Shown here one piece after another: positions 1-6,837 of a DNA stretch of 16,470 nucleotides. The notes beneath the pieces were generated by a model. The model saw only the letters and a program-made list of their open reading frames with translations, did no database searches and was not told where the DNA came from. Source of the DNA: Balneolaceae bacterium (GTDB lineage Bacteria > Bacteroidota > Rhodothermia > Balneolales > Balneolaceae); the NCBI GenBank assembly GCA_003555185.1, contig PWFZ01000238.1, positions 1-16,470 of the forward strand, read 5' to 3'. The position numbers were made by a program, and so were the translations under genes. The number at the start of each line of letters is the position of its first letter. Positions within the stretch are counted from its first letter, which is position 1.

Positions 1-2
1 CA

Positions 3-191
3 TGGATCACATCCATTATTCCCACCAATATTGAAGGCTTTGTATCCTCGGAATATCTGAGCATCAACTTTGATCCCGCCTTTTACCTGCTCGCGTTCAT
101 ATTTGGTTTGGTTGCCACCGGAATTGCGGGTTATCTGCCGGCCAAAAAGGCTTCTAAAATAGACCCTATTAACATCATTAGATCTCAGTAG
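3..191 (+). CDS. ABC transporter permease, C-terminal end (FtsX/LolC-E/MacB type), truncated by window edge
   Basis: Only the last 62 codons lie in the window; the reading frame is open from the left edge and stops at TAG 189-191. The visible part holds one hydrophobic segment (FYLLAFIFGLVATGIAGYLPA) followed by a short basic tail, AKKASKIDPINIIRSQ. A final membrane helix followed by P-A-x-x-A-S-x-x-D-P is the usual ending of FtsX-domain permeases that pair with LolD/MacB ATPases. An ATPase gene starts 2 nt after the stop, which fits a permease-ATPase operon. By family, such permeases act in the inner membrane, either extracting lipoproteins for the Lol pathway or driving a MacB-like exporter. 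Too little is visible to tell LolC/E from MacB. Confidence 0.8.
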   Translation, partial: WITSIIPTNIEGFVSSEYLSINFDPAFYLLAFIFGLVATGIAGYLPAKKASKIDPINIIRSQ

Positions 192-193
192 CC

Positions 194-874
194 GTGAAGA
201 AAGTTTTAGAAACAATAAACCTGAATAAGTACTTCTACAAACCGGTGAAATTTCACGTGCTGAAGGATATTAACCTGTCGATCTACTCCGGTGAATTTGC
301 AGCCATTGTGGGCCCTTCCGGAAGCGGTAAGTCCACCCTTTTATATGCCTTATCCTCCCTGGATCGCGAGTATGAGGGTGAAGTTCTGTTTGATGAGATT
401 GATCTGAAAACATTAACCAATCCGAAGCTTGCCCATCTTCGCAACAAATCCATTGGGTTCATCTTTCAATTTCATTATTTACTGGCTGATTTCACGGCGT
501 TGGACAACGTGATGCTGCCGGGGCTGAAACTCAGTGAATTAAATCATGAAGATCTTGAAGTGAAAGCGATGAATAAACTGGAGCTTTTGGGAATTGCAGA
601 TCAGGCACTGAAGAAGGTGAATCAGTTGTCAGGCGGCGAGCAGCAGCGGGTTTCCATTGCACGGGCACTCATCAATGAACCGCGCATCATTTTTTGTGAT
701 GAACCCACAGGAAACCTCGATTCAAAGAACGCCATGATCGTATTCGATATGCTGAAAAACCTGACACGTGAGTTTGATCAAACCATATTAATGGTAACCC
801 ACGACGATTCCTTCTCCTCAGCAACGGACCGACAGATACAACTTTTCGATGGTAAGATTATTGATAAACTGTGA
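194..874 (+). CDS. lolD: LolD-like ABC transporter ATP-binding protein
   Basis: A 226-residue ABC ATPase of normal length for a stand-alone LolD/MacB-type nucleotide-binding subunit. Walker A GPSGSGKS is at 40-47, the Q-loop at Q92, the signature LSGGEQQ at 145-151, Walker B IIFCDEP at 165-171 followed by the D-loop GNLDS, and the switch histidine at H203. The segment [20 protein letters not shown] (91-110) closely resembles the LolD version of the region after the Q-loop, which favours a lipoprotein-release system over a generic exporter. The start is GTG at 194, two bases after the upstream permease stop, so the two are probably translationally coupled. No Shine-Dalgarno is evident. By family it hydrolyses ATP in the cytoplasm to power the FtsX-type permease. 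LolD versus another MacB-family ATPase remains somewhat open. Confidence 0.82.
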   Translation: MKKVLETINLNKYFYKPVKFHVLKDINLSIYSGEFAAIVGPSGSGKSTLLYALSSLDREYEGEVLFDEIDLKTLTNPKLAHLRNKSIGFIFQFHYLLADFTALDNVMLPGLKLSELNHEDLEVKAMNKLELLGIADQALKKVNQLSGGEQQRVSIARALINEPRIIFCDEPTGNLDSKNAMIVFDMLKNLTREFDQTILMVTHDDSFSSATDRQIQLFDGKIIDKL

Positions 875-908
875 GTGGAAACGAACGCCATTTTTAATAA
901 ACCCCAAA

Positions 909-1604
909 ATGAAAATAAGCCACATAAATAAAAAAGAGATCCCAAAGGATGAAGAAGTAAAAGGTAGCGACATCAGGGAAGGTATATTTCATTTAATTAA
1001 GGCAGGCTTTCCCGACTTTAGCAGAGATGACTATATTACATTAGGTGAACTTAACCAATATAGACGTCTCTATCTTACTTCTTTAATAGTTCAAGAAAAA
1101 GGAGAATTGGCAGAAATTGAAAGAGATGTAATGGACGCCATTAAAAACAATTCTATTCTTTCTGAAAACATACAGGACGAAATAGAAGCAGAGCTCACTT
1201 TCGGACAAAGGCTTGCCGACAAAGTTGCAGCTTTTGGTGGAAGCTGGACTTTTATCACCACATTTTTTTCATTCATCTTAATTTGGATGATGATTAATAT
1301 TTGGATATTAGCCACAAAACCCTTTGACCCTTTTCCATTTATATTGCTAAATCTAATTCTTTCATGTTTAGCAGCAATTCAAGCCCCTATTATTATGATG
1401 AGTCAAAACCGACAAGAACAAAAAGATCGGCAGAGGGGCGAACACGACTATCAGATTAATCTAAAAGCAGAACTTGAAATTAAGTTGTTAAGTGAAAAAA
1501 TTGACCACTTGCTAGTTCATCAAAACAAAAAGCTTTTAGAAATCCAGGAAATTCAAACCGACTATTTGGAAGATCTAATGAAAGAAATTAAAAAAAAGAA
1601 ATGA
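909..1604 (+). CDS. DUF1003 family membrane protein
   Basis: With ATG 909 as start the product has 231 residues. The frame is open further up to ATG 849, but that start would overlap the ATPase gene and add 20 non-family-like residues, so 909 is preferred. The N-terminal soluble part (about 20-95) contains the REGIFHLIKAGFPDFSRDDYITLGELNQYR block seen in DUF1003 proteins. Two membrane segments follow, about 113-135 (after GGSW) and 142-164 (PFILLNLILSCLAAIQAPIIM). Next come the family motif SQNRQEQKDR (165-174) and DYQINLKAELEI (180-191), then a charged, probably coiled-coil tail ending in lysines. The molecular function of DUF1003 is unknown; these are inner-membrane proteins. The gene is visibly more A/T-rich than its neighbours and is followed by a decayed kinase fragment, so it may be a later arrival. 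Confidence 0.85.
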   Translation: MKISHINKKEIPKDEEVKGSDIREGIFHLIKAGFPDFSRDDYITLGELNQYRRLYLTSLIVQEKGELAEIERDVMDAIKNNSILSENIQDEIEAELTFGQRLADKVAAFGGSWTFITTFFSFILIWMMINIWILATKPFDPFPFILLNLILSCLAAIQAPIIMMSQNRQEQKDRQRGEHDYQINLKAELEIKLLSEKIDHLLVHQNKKLLEIQEIQTDYLEDLMKEIKKKK

Positions 1605-1678
1605 TACTTGTATATCCCACACCAAAGTAAACCAAAGAAACTGTTCGCAAAGCAGAAAAATGATTAAAAATCGAATAG

Positions 1679-1789
1679 TACCTATCAAACAACGACAGCT
1701 ACCACTTCTTTTTTGAATTCGGTGACCACATTAAACCCGGTGGAACCGGTAACAACCTGATGGACCTGCATATTGAGTTGATTCCGTAA
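1679..1789 (+). pseudogene. Remnant of a MOFRL-type glycerate 2-kinase gene (last 36 codons)
   Basis: The frame starting at 1679 reads YLSNNDSYHFFFEFGDHI, then KPGGTGNNLMDLHIELIP, and stops at TAA 1787-1789. This matches the characteristic C-terminus of MOFRL/GckA glycerate 2-kinases (a NDSY-x-FF-x-x-x-GD block, then a glycine-rich T-G-x-N block and D-L-x-I). A TAG at 1676-1678 closes the frame immediately upstream, and no recognisable kinase sequence precedes it; the DUF1003 gene ends 74 bases earlier. It cannot be a functional kinase. The best reading is that the rest of the gene was deleted or displaced by the DUF1003 segment. Family recognition is from memory of the motif, so it rests on a short stretch. 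Confidence 0.6.
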
Positions 1790-1810
1790 AGTCCATCCCC
1801 ACGCATCATT

Positions 1811-1825
1811 CCGGACTTGATCCGG
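1811..1825. repeat. Short REP-like palindrome (CCGGA-cttga-TCCGG)
   Basis: A perfect 5-bp inverted repeat with a 5-nt loop lies just after the kinase remnant. Similar CCGGACTTGATCCGG palindromes are scattered in many bacterial genomes. Here it is a single copy, so repeat status within this genome cannot be judged. Confidence 0.35.
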
Positions 1826-1868
1826 CATCTCTTTACGTCGTTATAGGATTCGCTACTTCTCCTTCGTC

Positions 1869-1889
1869 CGTCAAAAAACCATTTTGACG
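1869..1889 (-). terminator. Hairpin over the stop codon of the minus-strand gene, possible weak terminator
   Basis: CGTCAAAA (1869-1876) and TTTTGACG (1882-1889) form a perfect 8-bp stem around a 5-nt loop. The stop codon of the minus-strand gene falls inside the stem. No run of U follows on the minus strand, so intrinsic termination is uncertain. It could instead protect the 3' end of the mRNA. Confidence 0.3.
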
Positions 1890-2575
1890 TTTGTTAATTC
1901 CAAACCCCAACTAGTTTGAATAGTAAGTTGCTCATCTTGTAAATCCGGATAACGATATATAGAGGGATTAATGAATCCAATACTAAGATTTGTGTTGGTT
2001 TGCAGTCTAAGCAAGCCATTTACGTTTCTGCTTGATTGGTGATTATTAATTGAAGATACATATCGTGTATCACTCTCTCCGTATTCTCTAAGCAGGAAAC
2101 CATCAATCAGGCCAAACCCGAATCCGGCCCAGGCTCCTGCCCCTGCCCCATACCGTAAACCATCAACGATTTCATCATCATCTCTTAACAATGCAATAGA
2201 CATTCCCACAACCGCTCCGGTGGCTGCTCCTAAAAAGGTATCCATCATAATGATTGCACCCGTGTACCTGGTTCTTCGAAACGTTCCATATAAATATTCC
2301 GCTTCTCTGCCGGTATCATAAGCACCTACGGCCAAACCGGCCAATGTGCCAATACCTACTCCATATCGTAGGGGCAACGTATCCTCATCATTGTTCAATG
2401 CCATTTGAGCTCCCCCAAGCATGGCTCCGGTAGCTGTCCCGGCAAAAGTATTACCGGCAACGATCCTCAATGCCTGGGCTTCAGCCTGTGGTGGGTTCCA
2501 TGTCAGACTCATGAACATTATTCCGACAATTAAAAGTGCAAACTTTTTAAGTAGATTTAAAAGAATTCGTCTCAT
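1871..2575 (-). CDS. Exported glycine-zipper protein with internal duplication, function unknown
   Basis: A 234-residue product. Residues 1-34 look like a signal peptide (basic MRRILLNLLKK, hydrophobic core, AEAQA cleavage region). The mature protein holds two copies of one module, about 44-87 and 114-158. Each begins F-x-G-x-A-T-G-A and continues with small residues, then a D/E-rich turn (NNDEDTLPLRYG and DDDEIVDGLRYG) and a second G/A-rich stretch ending in AYD or LID. Each half is a helical hairpin of glycine-zipper type, which suggests insertion into or packing against a membrane. The C-terminal 70 residues are polar and alternate like beta strands. I do not recognise a named family. ATG 2573-2575 is supported by a real Shine-Dalgarno sequence. 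It is transcribed divergently from the helicase gene. Confidence 0.7.
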   Translation of the reverse strand: MRRILLNLLKKFALLIVGIMFMSLTWNPPQAEAQALRIVAGNTFAGTATGAMLGGAQMALNNDEDTLPLRYGVGIGTLAGLAVGAYDTGREAEYLYGTFRRTRYTGAIIMMDTFLGAATGAVVGMSIALLRDDDEIVDGLRYGAGAGAWAGFGFGLIDGFLLREYGESDTRYVSSINNHQSSRNVNGLLRLQTNTNLSIGFINPSIYRYPDLQDEQLTIQTSWGLELTNVKMVF

Positions 2576-2581
2576 GATCTA

Positions 2582-2587
2582 TCTCCT
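2582..2587 (-). promoter_or_regulatory. Shine-Dalgarno AGGAGA of the glycine-zipper gene
   Basis: On the minus strand AGGAGA is followed by six bases and then ATG. It is the clearest ribosome binding site in the window; the other starts here have none that I can see. It fixes the start of the 234-residue protein. Confidence 0.75.
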
Positions 2588-2702
2588 GCTTATTTATTGA
2601 TCTTGATGTTTATTTCTCTCTGTAATTTGATATACCTCTGAGTCTAAAAATGTTCCCGGTCACTTAGAGGTTGGGACGTTCTATGGGGGGATAATTATTG
2701 CA

Positions 2703-2723
2703 TCTCGGGCAAGCTGCCCGAGA
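2703..2723. repeat. Perfect palindromic hairpin (CTCGGGCA-agc-TGCCCGAG)
   Basis: An 8-bp G/C-rich stem (2704-2711 with 2715-2722) encloses a 3-nt loop, and one further T-A pair lies outside it. It sits between two divergently transcribed genes, so it is not placed to terminate either. A REP-like dispersed element or a protein-binding site is more likely. Confidence 0.55.
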
Positions 2724-2863
2724 CACTTTATGGACATCATTTTACGAAGACTATTTCATTAAGTACTCCAAAGAATATTTTCAGCAAAAAACTCCCCATT
2801 TCCCTCTATTTATTCGTAATTTACTTAGCTAGATAATGTCTTAAGCAAGTAACCTCTCTCTAC

Positions 2864-5143
2864 ATGCAAAAATTTCAACTCGAGCCGGCAGGTCAGTCCA
2901 AGCCTCAAAAAAAGAATTTTCTCAAGGGTCTAAACAAACAGCAGAAAAAAGCTGTCACCCATACCAGCGGTCCCTTGCTGATTATTGCAGGTGCCGGAAG
3001 TGGCAAAACAAGAGTACTTACCTACAGAATTGCGTACTTGCTGCAACAGCATAAAGCTGCTCCACAGGAAATACTGGCGCTGACGTTTACCAACAAGGCC
3101 GCCCGTGAAATGAAAGACCGGATTCGTAAGCTGATTGACGATCGGGCATCTAAACTTTGGATGGGAACCTTTCACTCCATTTTCTCGAAAATACTCCGCT
3201 TTGAAGCAGAGAAGATTGGATTCAATTCCGATTTTTCTATTTATGATACTACCGATTCCGAGGGTGCCATTAAACTCATTTTAGGTGAACTTAATTTTGA
3301 TCCGAGAGAGATCAAACCAAGAACCATTCAGCGAATTATTAGTGACGCAAAAAATCAGCTGATAAGCCCGGCAGATTTCAAAGCCAATTTTAGCCGAAGT
3401 ACGCTTGAAGATATTGCCGCACGGGTCTTCGAAGTGTATGATGTACGACTTCGGGCTGCAAATGCAATGGATTTTGATGATCTGCTGATCAAGCCTATTG
3501 AACTGTTTGAGAAGCATCCTGATATTTTGGAAAAGTACCAGGATCGGTTTAAGCACATTATGATTGATGAGTATCAGGATACCAATCACGCCCAGTATAA
3601 AGTGACTAAAATGCTGGCGAGTAAGTATCAGAATATCTGTGTGGTGGGTGATGATGCCCAGAGTATCTACTCGTTTCGGGGCGCAGACATCTCGAACATT
3701 CTTAATTTTAAGGGCGATTATGATGGTGCCGTGGAAGTACCGTTGGAGCAAAACTATCGGTCTACCAAGCATATTTTACAGTGCGCAGATTCCATCATCA
3801 AAAACAATAAAAAACAGCTTAAGAAAACGCTCTGGACTGATAATGATGAAGGGAATGCCATTGTTGTGCTGGAAAATTTTGATGAAAGGGATGAAGCCAA
3901 TCGCGTGGTTCAGCATATCCAAAACCTGAAGCTTCGGGATGGATATAATAATAACGATTTCGCAATCCTCTATCGGACAAATTATCAGAGCAGGGTTTTT
4001 GAGGAGGCATTTCGCAGAAAGAATATCACGTATCAGCTGGTGGGTGGATTATCATTCTATCAGCGAAAAGAAATTAAGGATGTCCTCGCCTACTTAACAC
4101 TTTTGGTTAACCCGGAAGATGAGCAGGCGTTGTTAAGGATAATCAACGAGCCCAGCCGCGGAATTGGAAAGAAAACACTGAATGATCTGCTGAGAAAGTC
4201 CCGCGATCAGAAACGGTCGGTGTGGAAAATCATTCAGGATGTGGAAGATTCGAACCTGTATAAACCTGCCATTGCGAGAATTGAGCAGTTCGTACATATG
4301 ATCAATTCGCTCAGGGAGGAATTAGAATCGGGAGCTTCTCTTTTGGAAACCACCAAAAAAATGCTGGAGATGAGCGGCTATGTGAAAGCGCTGATTGAGG
4401 AAAACAGCACGCAATCCCTAACCCGACGTGATAACATTCTTGAACTTCAAAATGCCCTCTCCTATTACGAGAAGCACAATAAAAAAGTATCATTAAGTTC
4501 CTTTCTGCAGGAGATCAGCCTGATCACTGATACGGACAAATATGATGAAGAAAAACCCGCTGTTACGCTGATGACAGTTCACGGCTCCAAGGGACTGGAA
4601 TTTCCGGTAGTCTTTATTGTGGGGCTCGAAGAAAAACTTTTCCCAATGGGTGGGCGTAACGGCGAAGAAGCTGATTTTGAAGAAGAACGAAGACTTTTTT
4701 ACGTTGCGATTACCCGTGCTGAAAAACAATTATATTTCAGCTATGCAAAAATGCGGTATAAGTTTGGCGAAGAAAACCGACAAATGAGATCACGTTTTCT
4801 TGAAGAAGTGGATGCCGGAGTTGTACGTACAGAGACCGGAGCCACCATTCGTCAGCAAAAAGATCGCTTTAATGATATTGAAGAGGAACAATCTGACGAT
4901 ACTCAGATAGAATACGATTGGAAGCAGCCGGTAAATACAAAAAAACCATCGGCTTCGACCTATGAATATGAATACGATGATGATCCATTTAGCGTTGGTA
5001 CGGTTGTAAATCATCCTGTATTCGGTCCGGGTAAAATTCTCCAGCGAGAAGGATCAGGCAAGGATACCAAAGTTGTCGTATTTTTTAAGCAGCGTGGACA
5101 AAAAACCCTGATGCTCAGGGCCGCGCGATTACAAGTTCTTTAA
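2864..5143 (+). CDS. pcrA: ATP-dependent DNA helicase PcrA/UvrD
   Basis: A 759-residue superfamily 1A helicase. The Q-motif LNKQQKKAV is at 23-31, Walker A AGAGSGKT at 42-49, and motif Ia follows at LTFTNKAAREM. Motif II IDEYQDT is at 234-240, motif III GDDAQSIYSFRGA at 262-274, and motif IV includes QNYRST at 296-301. Motif V TVHGSKGLEFP starts near 571 and motif VI RRLFYVAITRAEKQL near 609. After an acidic linker (about 660-706) the last 50 residues (SVGTVVNHPVFGPGKILQRE...VFF) are a Tudor-like fold like the RNA-polymerase-binding C-terminus of PcrA/UvrD. The family unwinds DNA 3'-5' in nucleotide excision and mismatch repair and at stalled forks or transcription complexes. ATG 2864 has no Shine-Dalgarno. 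A beta-barrel gene follows after 26 nt. PcrA, UvrD and close paralogues cannot be separated with certainty. Confidence 0.95.
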   Translation: MQKFQLEPAGQSKPQKKNFLKGLNKQQKKAVTHTSGPLLIIAGAGSGKTRVLTYRIAYLLQQHKAAPQEILALTFTNKAAREMKDRIRKLIDDRASKLWMGTFHSIFSKILRFEAEKIGFNSDFSIYDTTDSEGAIKLILGELNFDPREIKPRTIQRIISDAKNQLISPADFKANFSRSTLEDIAARVFEVYDVRLRAANAMDFDDLLIKPIELFEKHPDILEKYQDRFKHIMIDEYQDTNHAQYKVTKMLASKYQNICVVGDDAQSIYSFRGADISNILNFKGDYDGAVEVPLEQNYRSTKHILQCADSIIKNNKKQLKKTLWTDNDEGNAIVVLENFDERDEANRVVQHIQNLKLRDGYNNNDFAILYRTNYQSRVFEEAFRRKNITYQLVGGLSFYQRKEIKDVLAYLTLLVNPEDEQALLRIINEPSRGIGKKTLNDLLRKSRDQKRSVWKIIQDVEDSNLYKPAIARIEQFVHMINSLREELESGASLLETTKKMLEMSGYVKALIEENSTQSLTRRDNILELQNALSYYEKHNKKVSLSSFLQEISLITDTDKYDEEKPAVTLMTVHGSKGLEFPVVFIVGLEEKLFPMGGRNGEEADFEEERRLFYVAITRAEKQLYFSYAKMRYKFGEENRQMRSRFLEEVDAGVVRTETGATIRQQKDRFNDIEEEQSDDTQIEYDWKQPVNTKKPSASTYEYEYDDDPFSVGTVVNHPVFGPGKILQREGSGKDTKVVVFFKQRGQKTLMLRAARLQVL

Positions 5144-5169
5144 TTTGTTAACATATTTGTGTTCTTAAT

Positions 5170-6684
5170 TTGAAAATCAGGCTTTCACTTTTTTTATTTC
5201 TGGCAGTAATCCCTGCAATTTCATTTTCTCAGATTTCTCTCTCACCGGAAAATATGGGGCTTGGGGGCGGAGGCACGTCTTATAGTACCGGTTATGAAGC
5301 ACTCTTTATCAACCCGGCAAATCTCCAGATAAGAGAACGCGATTATCGGGTCCAGTTTGGTATAGCTCAGGTTGGAGCACAGTTTACTTCCCCGCTTTTC
5401 ATCTCTCATGAATTTAACCGCATGAATACCTTCGCCAGAGGTCTACGCGGGTTTAATCCGGGAGTGAATCAAATAACCAATGAACAACGTGCATCACTTA
5501 TCAACAGAAACTATGGTGATGATGCATCAAGTGCTGAATTTTTATCACAGGGAGAAGTCTATTGGTTTGGTGTAAAATGGATTAGTGAGGAGAGAAGTTA
5601 CGCTTTAGCTCTGCGCTCAAGATTTGCTAGCCGTTCCACCGTTGGACGTGGATTTTTTGCCCCCTCACCGGTAGAGGTTAACGGAAACCAAATTCTTGAT
5701 AACTCTCTCAATCACAAATATCAGTCACTGCATGAACTATCATTCGGGTATTCTGATACGTTTGCTCTCCTGAGCGGTATTTTTCCCCGAATGGCTGAAT
5801 TTATGATCGGTGTTGCGCCAAAAATAGTCGTATCCGGTGCATCTGTTACCGTCGATCATATTGATCGATTTGAAAGGCAAACAGATGGACAAATATGGAC
5901 CCGCACAACCGGTTTTTCTCACCAAAGCAGCGGTGCACACAGTGTGGCAGCTGAAGACTTCATGAATCGTGGCTTTGCAGACGGCGAAACGGGAAATGCA
6001 TTCAACAATAATAATCTGTTCCGTCCCACCGGTATTGGAATGGGAATTGATTTTGGACTCACCTATCTCATTACATTTGGGGATGATTTCTCTCAAATCA
6101 GGAGAACAGACGAAACTACTGACAAATCACTACGATTAAGTATTTCAATTACAGATCTTGGCGCCATACATTATTTTGATGACCCTCTGTATGTTTCCGT
6201 TGCCCGGGAAGAACAAGACACTTTTCTGCGTGATAATGTATCTGATTCCTATTTTTCAGGCACACCCGGTGAATACCTCTTTTTTCTTGATCAGGACGAA
6301 AACCACCCCCTCCGTTCAGTAGAAAGCCGAAGTCGGGGAGTGTATCAAAAAATACTTCCAACTGCTTTTAATGCAGGAACATTGTTTCAAATAAATAGAA
6401 TAAAATTAATGGGTGACTTCCGTTTAGGTTTAAACGATGATGCTTTTATAACACCAAAATTTGCAAGTTATCTTGGAATGGAATTGCGGCCTTTATCCTT
6501 TCTACCTTTGAGAGCAGGTGTAAGGATGTCCTCCGATTCAATGGATTATTTTACCTTAGGAGCCGGAGTTAACACTAAATATTTTGACCTTAATTCAGGA
6601 GTGAAGTTACGAACGGATACAAATGATGCACCCATTGAAATATCAGCAGCCTCATTTGTAGCCCTCAGATTTTATATTCCTTAA
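5170..6684 (+). CDS. Probable outer-membrane beta-barrel protein, function unknown
   Basis: A 504-residue product starting at TTG 5170, chosen because it gives a clean signal peptide (MKIRLSLFLFLAVIPAISFSQ) and no ATG gives a better one. The mature N-terminus, SPENMGLGGGGTSYSTGYEALFINPANLQ, resembles the opening of FadL/PorV-like and related Bacteroidota outer-membrane proteins (small-residue patch, then x-N-P-A-N-L). The rest shows many alternating hydrophobic/polar stretches of strand length separated by N/D/G-rich turns. The last residues, AASFVALRFYIP, fit a closing strand. I cannot assign a substrate. The 26-nt gap to the helicase may mean partial co-transcription, but no functional link is apparent. 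The gap contains an A/T-rich TAACATATTTG stretch that could be a Bacteroidota-style promoter element; this is speculative. Confidence 0.75.
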   Translation: MKIRLSLFLFLAVIPAISFSQISLSPENMGLGGGGTSYSTGYEALFINPANLQIRERDYRVQFGIAQVGAQFTSPLFISHEFNRMNTFARGLRGFNPGVNQITNEQRASLINRNYGDDASSAEFLSQGEVYWFGVKWISEERSYALALRSRFASRSTVGRGFFAPSPVEVNGNQILDNSLNHKYQSLHELSFGYSDTFALLSGIFPRMAEFMIGVAPKIVVSGASVTVDHIDRFERQTDGQIWTRTTGFSHQSSGAHSVAAEDFMNRGFADGETGNAFNNNNLFRPTGIGMGIDFGLTYLITFGDDFSQIRRTDETTDKSLRLSISITDLGAIHYFDDPLYVSVAREEQDTFLRDNVSDSYFSGTPGEYLFFLDQDENHPLRSVESRSRGVYQKILPTAFNAGTLFQINRIKLMGDFRLGLNDDAFITPKFASYLGMELRPLSFLPLRAGVRMSSDSMDYFTLGAGVNTKYFDLNSGVKLRTDTNDAPIEISAASFVALRFYIP

Positions 6685-6837
6685 ATTAGCCTGACCAACT
6701 GTCATATACCAATCAGCATAATGCAATTTGGCAGAACACATCGGCAACTTATGACGTTATGGTAGCAGAGGTTTTTTTGGCTTCCTGTTTGCAGTAATAG
6801 TACTAAATAGTTTAAAAAATTTAACAACAGATAATAC

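Larger units (their letters stand above)
2576..2863. other. Divergent intergenic region between the glycine-zipper gene and pcrA
   Basis: These 288 bases should hold the promoters of both divergent genes. They contain the Shine-Dalgarno of the minus-strand gene and the palindrome at 2704-2722. The part next to the helicase start is A/T-rich, but I could not settle on a convincing promoter hexamer pair on either strand. No small ORF or RNA gene was recognised. Confidence 0.5.

Noticed and set aside
849..908. Upstream ATG 849 as start of the DUF1003 gene
   Set aside because: It overlaps the end of the ATPase gene and its 20 extra residues do not look like the family; ATG 909 lies just after that gene.
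3281..3772. Long minus-strand open frame inside pcrA (and similar ones inside lon at 8737-9159 and the barrel gene at 5740-6096)
   Set aside because: They lie antisense to strongly supported genes and have no recognisable domains.
6732..6752. Possible sigma-54 site TTGGCA...GGCA before lon
   Set aside because: The spacing between the two elements is too long for the -24/-12 pattern and the -12 element is not TTGC.
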